Origin: Candidatus Eiseniibacteriota bacterium
GTDB lineage: Bacteria > Eisenbacteria > RBG-16-71-46
Direction of reading: 5' to 3'
Assembly (NCBI GenBank): GCA_016710095.1
Contig: JADJLL010000008.1
Location: forward strand, 138,505 to 202,504
DNA: 64,000 nt
Positions within the stretch are counted from its first letter, which is position 1, and each line of letters opens with the position of its first letter. Positions 25,134 through 34,179 of this stretch are shown here, piece after piece. The translations under genes and the position numbers were made by a program. The notes under the pieces were generated by a model. That model had not been told where the DNA came from, made no database searches, and was given only the letters and a program-made list of their open reading frames with translations.

Positions 25134-27020
25134 CTACCTCCCACCCGCCACCATTCCCAGCCGCTTCACGAACTCCGCCGGCCCCATGAAACCTTCCACG
25201 CGCGCCTCTCGCACTTCGGTGCCGCTCTTGGAGACGAACACGATCGTGGGCACGCCGGTGATGCCGAACTTCTTGCGATAGCCCTCGGCTTCCGCGGAGT
25301 CGTAGTGCGTCAGGTCCACGACGTACGCGTCGAAGTCGCGCGCGGCGGCGACCACGGCCTTGTCGGGGAACGTCTGCAGCTCGAGCTCGTGACAGGGCAC
25401 GCACCAGTTGGCCGAGAAGTCGATCAGCACGGGACGGCCCGCGGCGAGCGACGACTGCAGCGCGGCCTCGCTGTACGGGCGGAACACGATCGTGCGCGCG
25501 GCCATGGTCGTCAGCTGCAGCACGAACCACACGCCCGCGATCACCGCGAGCGTGCCACCCACGCGCTTGAGCGTCTTGAAGCCGGCGCGCGAGTTCGCGC
25601 TCTTCTCCATGAAGCCCAGGTAGAGCCCGCCCAGCATGAGCGCCGCGGGCAGGATCCACGCGGCCAGCTTGGGCGCCACGCCGATCAGCGCGTAGTACAG
25701 GCCGATGCTCGCGAGCAGCACGCCGAAGAACTTCTTCACCCAGTCCATCCAGTCGCCCGACTTGGGCAACGTCTGCAGCAGGCTCGAGAACGCGGCGAGG
25801 AACAGGTACGGGAACCCGAGGCCGAGCGACAGCGTGAACATGGCCTGCAGGCCAAACAGCGCGCTGCCCTTCTGCGCGATGATCGCGAGCAGCGCCACCA
25901 CGAACGGTCCCACGCACGGCGCGGCGATCACGCCGACCGCGAGGCCGGACACGAACAGCCCGGCGATCGAGCCGGTGTTCGCGCCGCCGACCTTGTCGAG
26001 CACCCACGTGGGCGCCTGCATCTCGTAGACGCCGAACATGGACAGCGACAGCGCGACGAGCAGCAGCCCGAGCCCGACGTTCACGAGCGGGTTCTGCAGC
26101 GCCTGGCCGAACAGTCCGCCGGTCAGGCCGGCGACCACGCCGAGCGCCGAGTACGTCACGCAGATGCCGAGCACGTAGACGACCGCGTTCGCGAGCACCT
26201 TGGGCAGCGGCTCCTTGCGGCGCGCGCCGAAGATCGACACGGTGATGCCGAGCATCGGGAACACGCACGGCGTCAGGTTGAGCGCGAGGCCGCCGAGGAA
26301 CAGCGCGAGGAACCACCACAGTCCGCCCTTGCCGAGCGCGTCCTGCAGCCCCTGCGCGGCGCCGGTCGCGGGCGGCGGTGCGTTCTCGCCGCCTTCGGGC
26401 ATGGCGGTCGTGAAGCCTTGAGAGGGCTCGGCGCCTCCGGCGCCGCCGGCGCCGCTGTCCGAGAGGGCTTCGCTCGAGACCGCGCTGTCCGGGTTCGCGG
26501 CCGCGGCGACGGCCTCGGCGCCGGGCTCGACGCCGCCCGTCACGGTGACTTCGACCGTGAACGGCACCGAGGTCGGCTGCACGCAGACTTCGTTGTTGCA
26601 GCCCTGGTACGTCACCGTGCCCTTCAGCGTGTGCGTGCCGTTCACGGCGGTCGCGGACGCGGTGAGCGGCAGCGTCACCTCGGTCGGGCCGTCCCACACG
26701 AACAGCTCGGTGTCCTCGAACGCGAACTTCTCTTTCTTGGGCGCCGGGTACTTCGGCTTGCCCGCGGTCACGCCGAACGCTCCGGCGATCGTGACCTTGG
26801 TCGGGATGTTGTAGTCGAGCGCGGGCGGGTTCGCGTTGATGTGCCAGCCGGGAAGGATCGCGAGCTTCACCGGGAGCGTGACGGTGGCGCCGGGCGTGAG
26901 CTTCACGGCGGCGGCGGACGGCTTGACCAGCGTGTTCGCGGCCGGCGTCGCGCCGTCCTGCGCGAACGCCACGCCCATCCACACCGTCAACGCCACGAGC
27001 ACGGCCAACAGTCGCTTCAT
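25134..27020 (-). CDS. dsbD: Thiol:disulfide interchange protein DsbD
   Basis: Moves reducing power from cytoplasmic thioredoxin across the inner membrane to periplasmic partners. The 628-residue protein has the full three-part layout. A signal peptide and periplasmic alpha domain carry the cysteine pair (TYQGCNNEVCVQPTSVPF, about residue 140). A membrane beta domain of eight helices has both conserved cysteines (NLTPCVFPMLGI and AAPCVGPFVVAL). A C-terminal thioredoxin-like gamma domain has FSANWCVPCHELELQTF. All six redox cysteines are present. The start overlaps the stop of the YyaL-like gene by four bases; both being thioredoxin-related suggests a shared redox job. Confidence 0.95.
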   Translation of the reverse strand: MKRLLAVLVALTVWMGVAFAQDGATPAANTLVKPSAAAVKLTPGATVTLPVKLAILPGWHINANPPALDYNIPTKVTIAGAFGVTAGKPKYPAPKKEKFAFEDTELFVWDGPTEVTLPLTASATAVNGTHTLKGTVTYQGCNNEVCVQPTSVPFTVEVTVTGGVEPGAEAVAAAANPDSAVSSEALSDSGAGGAGGAEPSQGFTTAMPEGGENAPPPATGAAQGLQDALGKGGLWWFLALFLGGLALNLTPCVFPMLGITVSIFGARRKEPLPKVLANAVVYVLGICVTYSALGVVAGLTGGLFGQALQNPLVNVGLGLLLVALSLSMFGVYEMQAPTWVLDKVGGANTGSIAGLFVSGLAVGVIAAPCVGPFVVALLAIIAQKGSALFGLQAMFTLSLGLGFPYLFLAAFSSLLQTLPKSGDWMDWVKKFFGVLLASIGLYYALIGVAPKLAAWILPAALMLGGLYLGFMEKSANSRAGFKTLKRVGGTLAVIAGVWFVLQLTTMAARTIVFRPYSEAALQSSLAAGRPVLIDFSANWCVPCHELELQTFPDKAVVAAARDFDAYVVDLTHYDSAEAEGYRKKFGITGVPTIVFVSKSGTEVREARVEGFMGPAEFVKRLGMVAGGR

Positions 27021-29098
27021 CGGTTCTCCCCTTGCGAGTCGAGCTCCGCCGCCAGTTCGTCCGGGCTCTGCACCGGAAGCCGGCAGCGATGATGCACACA
27101 GACGTACGCGGTGGGACGCCCATCGCGTGAAGGCAGCGACGCGGCGAAGGGTGCGAGCGCGGCCAACGCGGCGCGCGAGGCGTCCTCCACCACGATCCGA
27201 TCCTGGAACGGCCGGAACTTCGAGTCATACACCGCGAGCAGGGATTCGCGCTCGGGCGAGCGTTCACCTTTGACCACGACGTGACCGGCGGGTTGAGCGG
27301 CTTCGATCATCGCCGCGACCAGCTGCGGCATGGCCCACGCGCTCCCCGCGAGCCGGGTCGCATGGTAGTCCAGCGTGCGGTCCGCCTTCACCTGGAGGTC
27401 TTCGCGGCTCGTCAGCCGGGCGAGTCGCAGCAGCACGTGCGCGGCGATCGAGTTGCCGGCGGTTTCGGCGCCGTCGAAGCCGTCCTTCATTCTCACCGGC
27501 GCCGCGACGTCGCTTGCGATGCCTCCGGCACCCTCGAGGCCGGCGGCAACGCTCTCGAAACAGGCGCCGTGTTCGTCGTCCCACAGCCGTTCGAGCATGA
27601 CGTCGGTGACCGCGACGGCGCGCTCGAGCCAGCGCACGTCGTGCGTGGTCACGAACAGTTCCACGCAGCCGCGCGCGTAGTGCGCGTAGTCGTCGAGCTG
27701 GCCCGCGCCCTTCGCCTCGCCTTCGCGCCAGCGCCGCAGCAGCGCGCCGGACTTCGGATCGCGCAGCTCGTCCCACACGAACTCCGCGGCGCGCACGGCG
27801 GCCTCGGCCCACGAAGGCTCGTTCAGCGCGCGCGCACCGCGCGCGAGCGCGGCGATCATCATGCCGTTCCACGCGGCGAGCACCTTGTCGTCGAGATGCG
27901 GCCGCACGCGCTTCGACCGCACGGCGAGCAGCGCATCGCGCACGCGAGCGAGCGTCGCGGCGGCCTCGCTCGAAGGCTCGCGCACGAGGTTCAGGATGCT
28001 CGTGCCGTGCTCGAAGTTGCCGAGCTCGGTCACGCCCCAGTGCTCGGCCACCACGCGCGCGTCGTCGGGCGACAGCGCCTCGGCGAGCTGCGCGGGCGTC
28101 CACACGTAGAAGCGGCCCTCTTCGCCTTCGCTGTCGGCGTCCTCGCCGCAGAAGAACGCGCCGCGGTCCGACGTGAGGTCGCGCCGCACGTACGTCACGA
28201 TCCCGCGCGCGACTTCGGCCCAGCGCTCGTCGCGCGTGACGAGCCAGCCGTCCACGTACGCGTCGAGGATCAGCGCCTGGTCGTAGAGCATCTTCTCGAA
28301 GTGCGGCACGAGCCATTCGCGATCGGTCGAGTAGCGATGAAAGCCGCCGCCCAACTGGTCGTGAATGCCGCCCGCGCGCATGGCCGCCAGCTGATGCGTC
28401 ACCATCGCGTGCGCGGGTTCGCGCGTCGCGGGGTCGGCCGCCCACCAGCGCAGCAGGAAGTGCAGGTTCACCGTGCTCGGGAACTTGGGCGCGCCGCCGA
28501 AGCCACCCTCGGCCGCGTCGTACGTGCGCGTGAGTGCGGCCGCGCACTGCGCGATCAGCTCGTCGCGCGACTCCTCGCCCTCGCCGGGCGTGGCGAGCGA
28601 GCGCACGAGGTCGAGCACCTGCGCGCCGCCGGCTTCGATCTGCTCGCGTTGCTCCAGCCAGGCGCCGTGGATGCGCGCGAGGATCTCGTCCATGCCCGGC
28701 ATGCCGCGGCGCGACGTCGGCGGGAAGTACGTGCCGCCCCAGAACGGCGCGCGCTCCGGCGTGAGGAACACGTTGAGCGGCCAGCCGCCGCCCATGCGCA
28801 TCGCCTGCATCGCGGTCATGTACACGCGGTCCACGTCGGGGCGCTCTTCGCGGTCCACCTTGATGCACACGTAGTGCGCGTTCAGCAGCTCGGCGATGTG
28901 CGCGTCCTCGAACGACTCGCGCTCCATGACGTGACACCAGTGACACGTCGAGTAGCCGATGGACAGGAAGATCGGCTTGTCCTCGGCGCGCGCGCGCGCG
29001 AACGCTTCCTCGCCCCAGGGAAACCAGTCCACGGGGTTGTGCGCGTGCTGCAGCAGGTACGGCGACTTCTCGCGGGCGAGCCGGTTGGGAGCGTGCAT
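27017..29098 (-). CDS. YyaL-like protein: thioredoxin domain (DUF255) plus glycosidase-like toroid
   Basis: A 693-residue cytoplasmic protein. The N-terminus matches the DUF255 family nearly word for word: SPYLLQHAHNPVDWFPWGEE, SIGYSTCHWCHVMERESFED (CxxC-type CHWC), then WPLNVFLTPERAPFWGGTYF. The C-terminal 500 residues are helix-rich with HFEKMLYDQALILDAYVDGW and KVLAAWNGMMIAALARGARA, as in the six-hairpin toroid of N-acylglucosamine 2-epimerase-like proteins. Eukaryotic relatives are called spermatogenesis-associated protein 20. The reaction is unknown. Translationally coupled to dsbD downstream. Confidence 0.92.
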   Translation of the reverse strand: MHAPNRLAREKSPYLLQHAHNPVDWFPWGEEAFARARAEDKPIFLSIGYSTCHWCHVMERESFEDAHIAELLNAHYVCIKVDREERPDVDRVYMTAMQAMRMGGGWPLNVFLTPERAPFWGGTYFPPTSRRGMPGMDEILARIHGAWLEQREQIEAGGAQVLDLVRSLATPGEGEESRDELIAQCAAALTRTYDAAEGGFGGAPKFPSTVNLHFLLRWWAADPATREPAHAMVTHQLAAMRAGGIHDQLGGGFHRYSTDREWLVPHFEKMLYDQALILDAYVDGWLVTRDERWAEVARGIVTYVRRDLTSDRGAFFCGEDADSEGEEGRFYVWTPAQLAEALSPDDARVVAEHWGVTELGNFEHGTSILNLVREPSSEAAATLARVRDALLAVRSKRVRPHLDDKVLAAWNGMMIAALARGARALNEPSWAEAAVRAAEFVWDELRDPKSGALLRRWREGEAKGAGQLDDYAHYARGCVELFVTTHDVRWLERAVAVTDVMLERLWDDEHGACFESVAAGLEGAGGIASDVAAPVRMKDGFDGAETAGNSIAAHVLLRLARLTSREDLQVKADRTLDYHATRLAGSAWAMPQLVAAMIEAAQPAGHVVVKGERSPERESLLAVYDSKFRPFQDRIVVEDASRAALAALAPFAASLPSRDGRPTAYVCVHHRCRLPVQSPDELAAELDSQGENR

Positions 29099-29190
29099 GG
29101 CCGAAAAGTATGCCCGGCAGCCCGCCCCGGCGTTGTCAGGAAACGCGCGTCCGCCGGACTCGCGGCCGCCGGGCGCGATCCCCCACGAAA

Positions 29191-29718
29191 TCAGCGTCCG
29201 CGAACGCCGTCCTCGCCCCAGAGCGAGCCCACGAGCCAGCCGCCCACGATCGCGATGGCCGCGATCGAGCCGGCGACGGCCCACCACGTGTACTCCGCCG
29301 CCGGGCCGCTCAGCGCCAGCGACGGCAGCCCCAGCTGGATCGTGCTGCCCGGCGTGAGCAGTTCGGCGATGCGCGCCGGGTCGAACCCGACGCTGGCCGC
29401 GAGTGCGAACAGCGCCAGCGCCGAAGCCGCCGCCGCGAGCACGGGCGCGTTGACCACGTCGCGCCACGTGGAGCGCGGCACGGCCACGGGCGCCACGCGC
29501 ACCTGCGGCGTCGCCGCGACGCGCGCCATGATCGTGTCCGTGAAGCGATCGCCGGGCGCGGCGTCTCCCCCTTCGGAAGCGAGCATGCGCTCGAGCGAAC
29601 GCGCGTCGGCGAACGCGCGCGTGCAGCGCGCGCAGTGCGCGGCGTGACGGAACGCCTCTTCGGGCAGGTGTTCGCCGCCCGTCTCGTTCAGCAGTCGCGC
29701 GAACAGTTCGCAGTTCAT
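29191..29718 (-). CDS. Anti-sigma factor with zinc-finger N-terminus
   Basis: A 175-residue predicted membrane anti-sigma factor. The N-terminal HAAHCARCTRAF (HxxxCxxC, residues 25-36) is the ZAS/zf-HC2 zinc site. Hydrophobic stretches lie at about 90-112 (APVLAAAASALALFALAASV) and 145-165 (WWAVAGSIAAIAIVGGWLVG). Its start overlaps the stop of the ECF sigma gene by four bases, the usual arrangement for a cognate pair. Two membrane segments instead of one is slightly unusual. The stimulus is unknown. Confidence 0.82.
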   Translation of the reverse strand: MNCELFARLLNETGGEHLPEEAFRHAAHCARCTRAFADARSLERMLASEGGDAAPGDRFTDTIMARVAATPQVRVAPVAVPRSTWRDVVNAPVLAAAASALALFALAASVGFDPARIAELLTPGSTIQLGLPSLALSGPAAEYTWWAVAGSIAAIAIVGGWLVGSLWGEDGVRGR

Positions 29719-30311
29719 CGCTCTTCACTCCTTTGCTGCCGCCAGGCTTCGCGCAGCGCGGCGCGCGCGCGGTGCAGGTGCGTCTTGAACGTGTTCTCGG
29801 GGAGCCCCATCACCATCGCGGCCTGCGCGATCGAGCGGTCCTCGAAGTAGAACAGCACGACTGCCGCGCGCTGCTGCGGCGAGAGCGCCTCGAGCAGCCG
29901 CTCCGCGAAAGGTTCGGCTTCGCCGCGATCGTGATCCGGCGCCGCGTGCAGCGGCGTGTCGGCCGCCACGGCTTCCTCGCGCCGGCGCCGCGCCTTCGCT
30001 TCGGCGAGCCGGTCGAGCGCGCGCCGCCACACGATCCGGTGCAGCCAGGTCGAAAAGCTCGCGTCGCCGCGAAAGGTCGGCAGCGCCGCCCACGCTTTGA
30101 CGAATGCGTCCTGTGCGACTTCCTCGGCGTCGGCCCCGGAGCGCAGCACGCGCAGCGCGAGTGCGTACGCGCGGGCGCGATGCGATTCGACGAGCACGCG
30201 GAACGCGGCCGTGTCCCCGCGCTGCGCGCGCGCGATCACCTGCCGCTCGTCCACGGGCACCGCCACGACCGGTGCGGGTGGAGCGCCTTCGAACCCCGTG
30301 AGCATGGCCAT
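29715..30311 (-). CDS. ECF-type RNA polymerase sigma factor
   Basis: Extracytoplasmic-function sigma factor. Region 2 reads AFRVLVESHRARAYALALRV, GADAEEVAQDAFVKAWAALP and ASFSTWLHRIVWRRALDRL. Region 4 reads LSPQQRAAVVLFYFEDRSIA and MGLPENTFKTHLHRARAALR. The start is uncertain: the ATG at 30311 gives 198 residues, the normal size. The frame remains open to 30482, which would add about 57 proline-rich residues. No clear ribosome site precedes either. It is followed by its anti-sigma gene with an ATGA overlap and is divergent from a small membrane protein gene. Confidence 0.9.
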   Translation of the reverse strand: MAMLTGFEGAPPAPVVAVPVDERQVIARAQRGDTAAFRVLVESHRARAYALALRVLRSGADAEEVAQDAFVKAWAALPTFRGDASFSTWLHRIVWRRALDRLAEAKARRRREEAVAADTPLHAAPDHDRGEAEPFAERLLEALSPQQRAAVVLFYFEDRSIAQAAMVMGLPENTFKTHLHRARAALREAWRQQRSEER

Positions 30312-30476
30312 CGCGTCTTGGACGGCGCCGGGGCCGGGCGAAGTTTCAGGCGCGCCGGAATCGTCCGGTGAAACCGGACGCAGGCCCGGCTCCGTCCAAG
30401 GGGCGTGATCGGCAGGACCCGCCCGGCGCAGGTGGCGCGGCGGAGTCACGAGCGAACGTCCCGAAGGAGGCCGGAC

Positions 30477-30899
30477 ATGCATGGAGAAGAAGTCGGCGCG
30501 TTGGTCATCGTCGGTGGGGTGATGCTGGGTGCCATGAGCATCGGGGGCGGTTACCTCGCTGGGATTCTACGGTCCCGCCAGCGCCAGAGCATCGCCGAAA
30601 TGATCCAGCGCGAACGGATCGCGATGATCGAGCGCGGCACCGAGCCCGACAAGCTCCCGGCCATGCAGTCGCATCCGCTGTGGGCCGCGATCGAGAACGG
30701 CGCCGTGACCGAGCGCCAGCTGGCGGCGCGCCGGCGCCAGGGCCTGATCGTGGCGGGCATGCTGTTCACGTGCTTCGGACTGGCCCTCGGCCTGCTGCTC
30801 TCGAAGGTCGCGGGCGACGAAGTCTGGGCGGTCGGCGGGCTGCCGCTGTCCATCGGCGTGGCGCTGCTGGTCTCGTCGACCTTCATCAAGGCGGAGTAG
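30477..30899 (+). CDS. Small two-helix membrane protein (DUF6249-like)
   Basis: A 140-residue inner-membrane protein. Order: N-terminal TM (VGALVIVGGVMLGAMSIGGG), a cytoplasmic basic helix (RSRQRQSIAEMIQRERIAMI) with a GTEPDKLPAM linker, then a hydrophobic region (LIVAGMLFTCFGLALGLLLS and GGLPLSIGVALLVSSTFI). Short proteins of this plan often sit beside ECF sigma/anti-sigma genes. The ATG at 30477 follows GAAGGAGG. It is divergent from the ECF operon, so it could be a target of that sigma factor (inference). Confidence 0.75.
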   Translation: MHGEEVGALVIVGGVMLGAMSIGGGYLAGILRSRQRQSIAEMIQRERIAMIERGTEPDKLPAMQSHPLWAAIENGAVTERQLAARRRQGLIVAGMLFTCFGLALGLLLSKVAGDEVWAVGGLPLSIGVALLVSSTFIKAE

Positions 30900-30927
30900 C
30901 GTCTCCCCTCTCCGTGGGGAAACGAAG

Positions 30928-30960
30928 GCGCGGCGCCCCGGAACATCGGGACGCCGCGCC
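30928..30960. terminator. Bidirectional terminator hairpin
   Basis: GGCGCGGCG (30928-30936) pairs with CGCCGCGCC (30952-30960), with further partial pairing inside. It lies between two convergent genes (ends 30899 and 30984); a TTTT follows six bases further on the plus strand. Confidence 0.6.
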
Positions 30961-30983
30961 ACTCGGTTTTCGGGGCGACTCGG

Positions 30984-33245
30984 CTACTTCGCCGCCTCCA
31001 GCGCTCCCGCCGCGCGGCCGAGCGCGTCGGTGATCGGACCCACGCCGCGCGCGTACGCGCGCGCGTCGCGATCGAGCACCGCCTGCCCGAGCCGCGGCAG
31101 CGGCACCGGCGCGTAGCCCGTGTTGAGGCCCGGCGCGTACAGCTCGTGGCGGAACCACTCGCGGCCCGGCAGTCCCGTGCCGACGAAGCCGCGCTCGGTG
31201 GCCATGAGCGCGCGGTTGATCGCCTCCGGTCCGCCCGCGGGCCACAGCTCCGTGCCCGCGAGCACGGCGTCCACGCGCTTCTCGAGCGCGAACGACGAGT
31301 TGCGCAGCCGCGCCGCGGCCTGCTTCGCGGCGCCGAGCGACGCGTTGAACTGCAGAGAATCGGGGCGGCCCGCGCCGACGTCGTCCGCGCGCTCCTCGAT
31401 CGACTGCATTTCGTCGTACACGAACTCGGCCGTGTTCGTGTAGCGCAGCGGCAGGATCTCGGCGTCCGCCAGGCGCATCGCGACGCGCGACCACAGCTCG
31501 GTCATCGCCGAGTGGATCGCGTACGTCGGATCGAGCACGCGATCGACGTACTCGAAATCGTCGTACATCGAGTGATACGCCCCCTGCAGGCCGGCGAACG
31601 CGAAGTCGAGGCACGGCACGCCGAGGTGATCGACGAACACCGTGTAGTCCGAGCCGCTGCCGAGCGAGGGCAGCTGCCACTCGAACGGCCGCACCTGCTC
31701 GCCGCGGTTGCGGCGCAGGCGGTTCAGGCGCGACCACTCGCCTCGCCCCTCCGACCACGCGCGATCCATCATCGTGTTCCACAGTGAGCGGTTCTGCACC
31801 GGATCGCGCACGTCGCGCGCGACCTCGAGCACGAGATCGCGCAGCGCGTGGCTGCCGCCCGCGCGCAGTTCCTTGCCGCTCACCGCGGCGTCCACGTTCA
31901 CGTACGCGACGGCGTTCTCGCGCAGGTCGGCCGCGTTCGCCTCCGCCCACTCGGTCGAGCCGAGTAGTCCGTACTCCTCGCCGTCCCACGAGCACAGCAC
32001 GATCGAGCGCCGCGGCTTCCAGCCCGTCGTCTTCGCGAGCGTGCCGAGCGAGCGCGCCAGTTCGAGCATGCAGATCGTGCCGCTGTTCGGATCCACGGCG
32101 CCGTACGTCCACGCGTCGCGGTGATTGCCGAGCAGCACCTTCTGCTCGGGATGCTCGCGCCCGGTCATGGTCGCGATCACGTTCCAGATGGGGCGGATCG
32201 CGTAGTCCTGCTCGATCGCGAGGTGCACCTTCGCCGCGCCCGGGCCCACGTGATACGTGAACGGCAGCCCGCCCTGCCAGCCCTTCGGCGCCTGCGGGCC
32301 TTCGAGCGTGGCGAGGATCTTCTTCGCCTCGCCCCACGACACGGGCAGCGACGGGATGCGCGGAATGCCGCGCACTTCGCTCATGGGCAGGCGCGCGAGC
32401 TTGCCGCTGCTCTGTCCGCTCGCCCAGCCGGGCGTCGTCGGATCGCCGGGGCCTTCCGACAGGTACTGCACGCTGCCACGCTGCAGCGCGTCGGCGGGAC
32501 GGCCCGCGCCGCGCGGGTATTCGTCGGCCTGCGCGTAGCCGTCGTCGCCGGGATCGCTGTAGATGAGCACGCCCGCGGCGCCCGCGCGCTCGGCGTTGCG
32601 CACCTTGAGGCCGCGGAAGTTGCGCCCGTAGCGCACGAGCGCGATGCGCCCGCGCACGCTGATGCCCATGGCGGCGAGCTTCGCGAAGTCGTCCACGTCG
32701 CCGAAGTTCGCGTACACGACCTGCGCGGTCACGTCGCCGGACGCGCCGTAGCCGTGGAACGCGTCGAACACGCCGCCGTCGTGCGCGTCCTTGTCCCATG
32801 CGGCGCCGGTCTCGCGCACGGCGAGCTTCTCGCCCGTCGGTTCGACCATCTCGAGCTTCACGCTCTTCGGGTAGTTCAGCAGCACCGGGATCTCGACGAT
32901 CTTCGCGTCCCAGCCGTACGCGGAGAGCCGGTCGCGCACGTACTCGGCGGTCGCGCGGTCGCCGGGCGTGCCCGCGACGTGCGCCTCTTCCGTGAGGATG
33001 CGCAGGTGGCGGCGCAGCGTGTCGGGGCGAATCACCATCGCGGCGCGGCGTTCGCGCGCGAGCTCGGCGTCGAGGCTGTCGTGCGCGAAGCCGGTCATGC
33101 CGGCCGGCGGCGCGATGTTGCCGGGCGCGGGCTCGAGCACTCCCATGAACGGATGCAGGTCGGCTTCGACGCTGCAGGCTTCGGGCGACGCGGCGGCGAG
33201 CGGCAGCGCGACGGCCACGGCCGCGGCCAGGATCCAGCGCTTCAT
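30984..33245 (-). CDS. Exported M28 metallopeptidase (glutamate carboxypeptidase II-like)
   Basis: Secreted di-zinc carboxypeptidase of 753 residues with the three-part GCPII layout: PA insert, M28 catalytic domain, C-terminal dimerisation domain. The signal peptide is KRWILAAAVAVALPLAAASP. Zinc ligands and catalytic residues are visible: GNHRDAWTYGAVDPNSGT (His, Asp), LCSWDGEEYGLLGSTEWAE (Glu-Glu), AYVNVDAAVSG (Asp) and GAYHSMYDDFEYVDRV (His). The substrate pocket segment SLGSGSDYTVFVDHLGVPCL matches as well. ATG at 33245 has GAGGAG upstream. Substrates are probably C-terminal residues of peptides in the periplasm. Confidence 0.93.
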   Translation of the reverse strand: MKRWILAAAVAVALPLAAASPEACSVEADLHPFMGVLEPAPGNIAPPAGMTGFAHDSLDAELARERRAAMVIRPDTLRRHLRILTEEAHVAGTPGDRATAEYVRDRLSAYGWDAKIVEIPVLLNYPKSVKLEMVEPTGEKLAVRETGAAWDKDAHDGGVFDAFHGYGASGDVTAQVVYANFGDVDDFAKLAAMGISVRGRIALVRYGRNFRGLKVRNAERAGAAGVLIYSDPGDDGYAQADEYPRGAGRPADALQRGSVQYLSEGPGDPTTPGWASGQSSGKLARLPMSEVRGIPRIPSLPVSWGEAKKILATLEGPQAPKGWQGGLPFTYHVGPGAAKVHLAIEQDYAIRPIWNVIATMTGREHPEQKVLLGNHRDAWTYGAVDPNSGTICMLELARSLGTLAKTTGWKPRRSIVLCSWDGEEYGLLGSTEWAEANAADLRENAVAYVNVDAAVSGKELRAGGSHALRDLVLEVARDVRDPVQNRSLWNTMMDRAWSEGRGEWSRLNRLRRNRGEQVRPFEWQLPSLGSGSDYTVFVDHLGVPCLDFAFAGLQGAYHSMYDDFEYVDRVLDPTYAIHSAMTELWSRVAMRLADAEILPLRYTNTAEFVYDEMQSIEERADDVGAGRPDSLQFNASLGAAKQAAARLRNSSFALEKRVDAVLAGTELWPAGGPEAINRALMATERGFVGTGLPGREWFRHELYAPGLNTGYAPVPLPRLGQAVLDRDARAYARGVGPITDALGRAAGALEAAK

Positions 33246-33318
33246 GAAGACTCCTCGGGACGAGTGAAGAGTGCGGCGGAGAAAGAGTGCGGCGAGCATA
33301 CGGGCGGAGCGGGGACGG

Positions 33319-34164
33319 TCAACCCCTCAAACTCACCAGCACGCCGGCCGCGATCACGAGCACCGCGCCGGCCGCCTGATGCCATTCGGGCACCGAGTGG
33401 AAGACCGCGACCTCGAACAGGTACGTCATCACGACGCCGCTGTACGCGACGGCCGACAGCGTCGCGGCGCGCCCGCGCGCATAGGCGCGGCCGACGAACA
33501 CCTGGCCGAAGCCGCCACTCAGCGCGGCGATCGCGAGCGGCAGGTACGCGCGCGGCTGCACGGGCTTCAGGTCCGGCAGTGCGACGAGGAGCGTGGCGCA
33601 ACCGGCGAAGAGCGACATGTGCAGCGCGATCGCCTCGCTGCTCTCGTGCGGGCCCATGCGGCGCAGGCGCAGCAGCGCGAGCGCGTAGCTCACCGCGCCG
33701 ACCAGCACGACGGGCCCGGCGCCGCCGCTCCACTGGAAGCGCGCGCCGAGCAGCACCGCGACGCCGACGAAGCCGACCGCGACGCCCGCCCACACGGTGC
33801 CGCGCACTTTCTCGTGCAGCACCGGGCCGGAGAGCATCGCGACCCACAGCGGCGTGGTCGCGTAGAGCGTCGTCGCGTCACCGACCGAAATCGCCTTCGT
33901 GCCGAGCGCGCTGAACAACGCGAGCGCGCCGCCGGTGCCGAACGCCGAGCGCAGCCACGCGTTCTTCTGGTCGGTCACGCGCAGCGACTTGCCCTGCAGC
34001 TTCGCCGACACGATCGCGACGATCGCGCCGCCGAAGAAGCGCGCGGCCGCGATCTCCGCCCACGGCAACTGGCCCGCGCCGGCGCGCGTGCCGAGCCGCA
34101 TGCCCGTGTACGCGAGCTCCGAGAGCAGCAGCCAGCCGACGCCGTTGCGGAGCAGGGCGCGCAT
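33319..34164 (-). CDS. EamA/DMT-family transporter
   Basis: A 281-residue inner-membrane protein with ten predicted helices in two EamA halves. The first half contains LPWAEIAAARFFGGAIVAIV and SVGDATTLYATTPLWVAMLS, the family pattern for a helix before a cytoplasmic proline. The second half contains SGGFGQVFVGRAYARGRAAT and AVAYSGVVMTYLFEVAVFHS. Members export amino acids, nucleotides or other metabolites; no substrate can be inferred. It follows the YhaN-like gene with 15 bases between the stop and its start, so it may be in the same transcript. Confidence 0.9.
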   Translation of the reverse strand: MRALLRNGVGWLLLSELAYTGMRLGTRAGAGQLPWAEIAAARFFGGAIVAIVSAKLQGKSLRVTDQKNAWLRSAFGTGGALALFSALGTKAISVGDATTLYATTPLWVAMLSGPVLHEKVRGTVWAGVAVGFVGVAVLLGARFQWSGGAGPVVLVGAVSYALALLRLRRMGPHESSEAIALHMSLFAGCATLLVALPDLKPVQPRAYLPLAIAALSGGFGQVFVGRAYARGRAATLSAVAYSGVVMTYLFEVAVFHSVPEWHQAAGAVLVIAAGVLVSLRG

Positions 34165-34179
34165 CGCGCGCGGCCCGGG

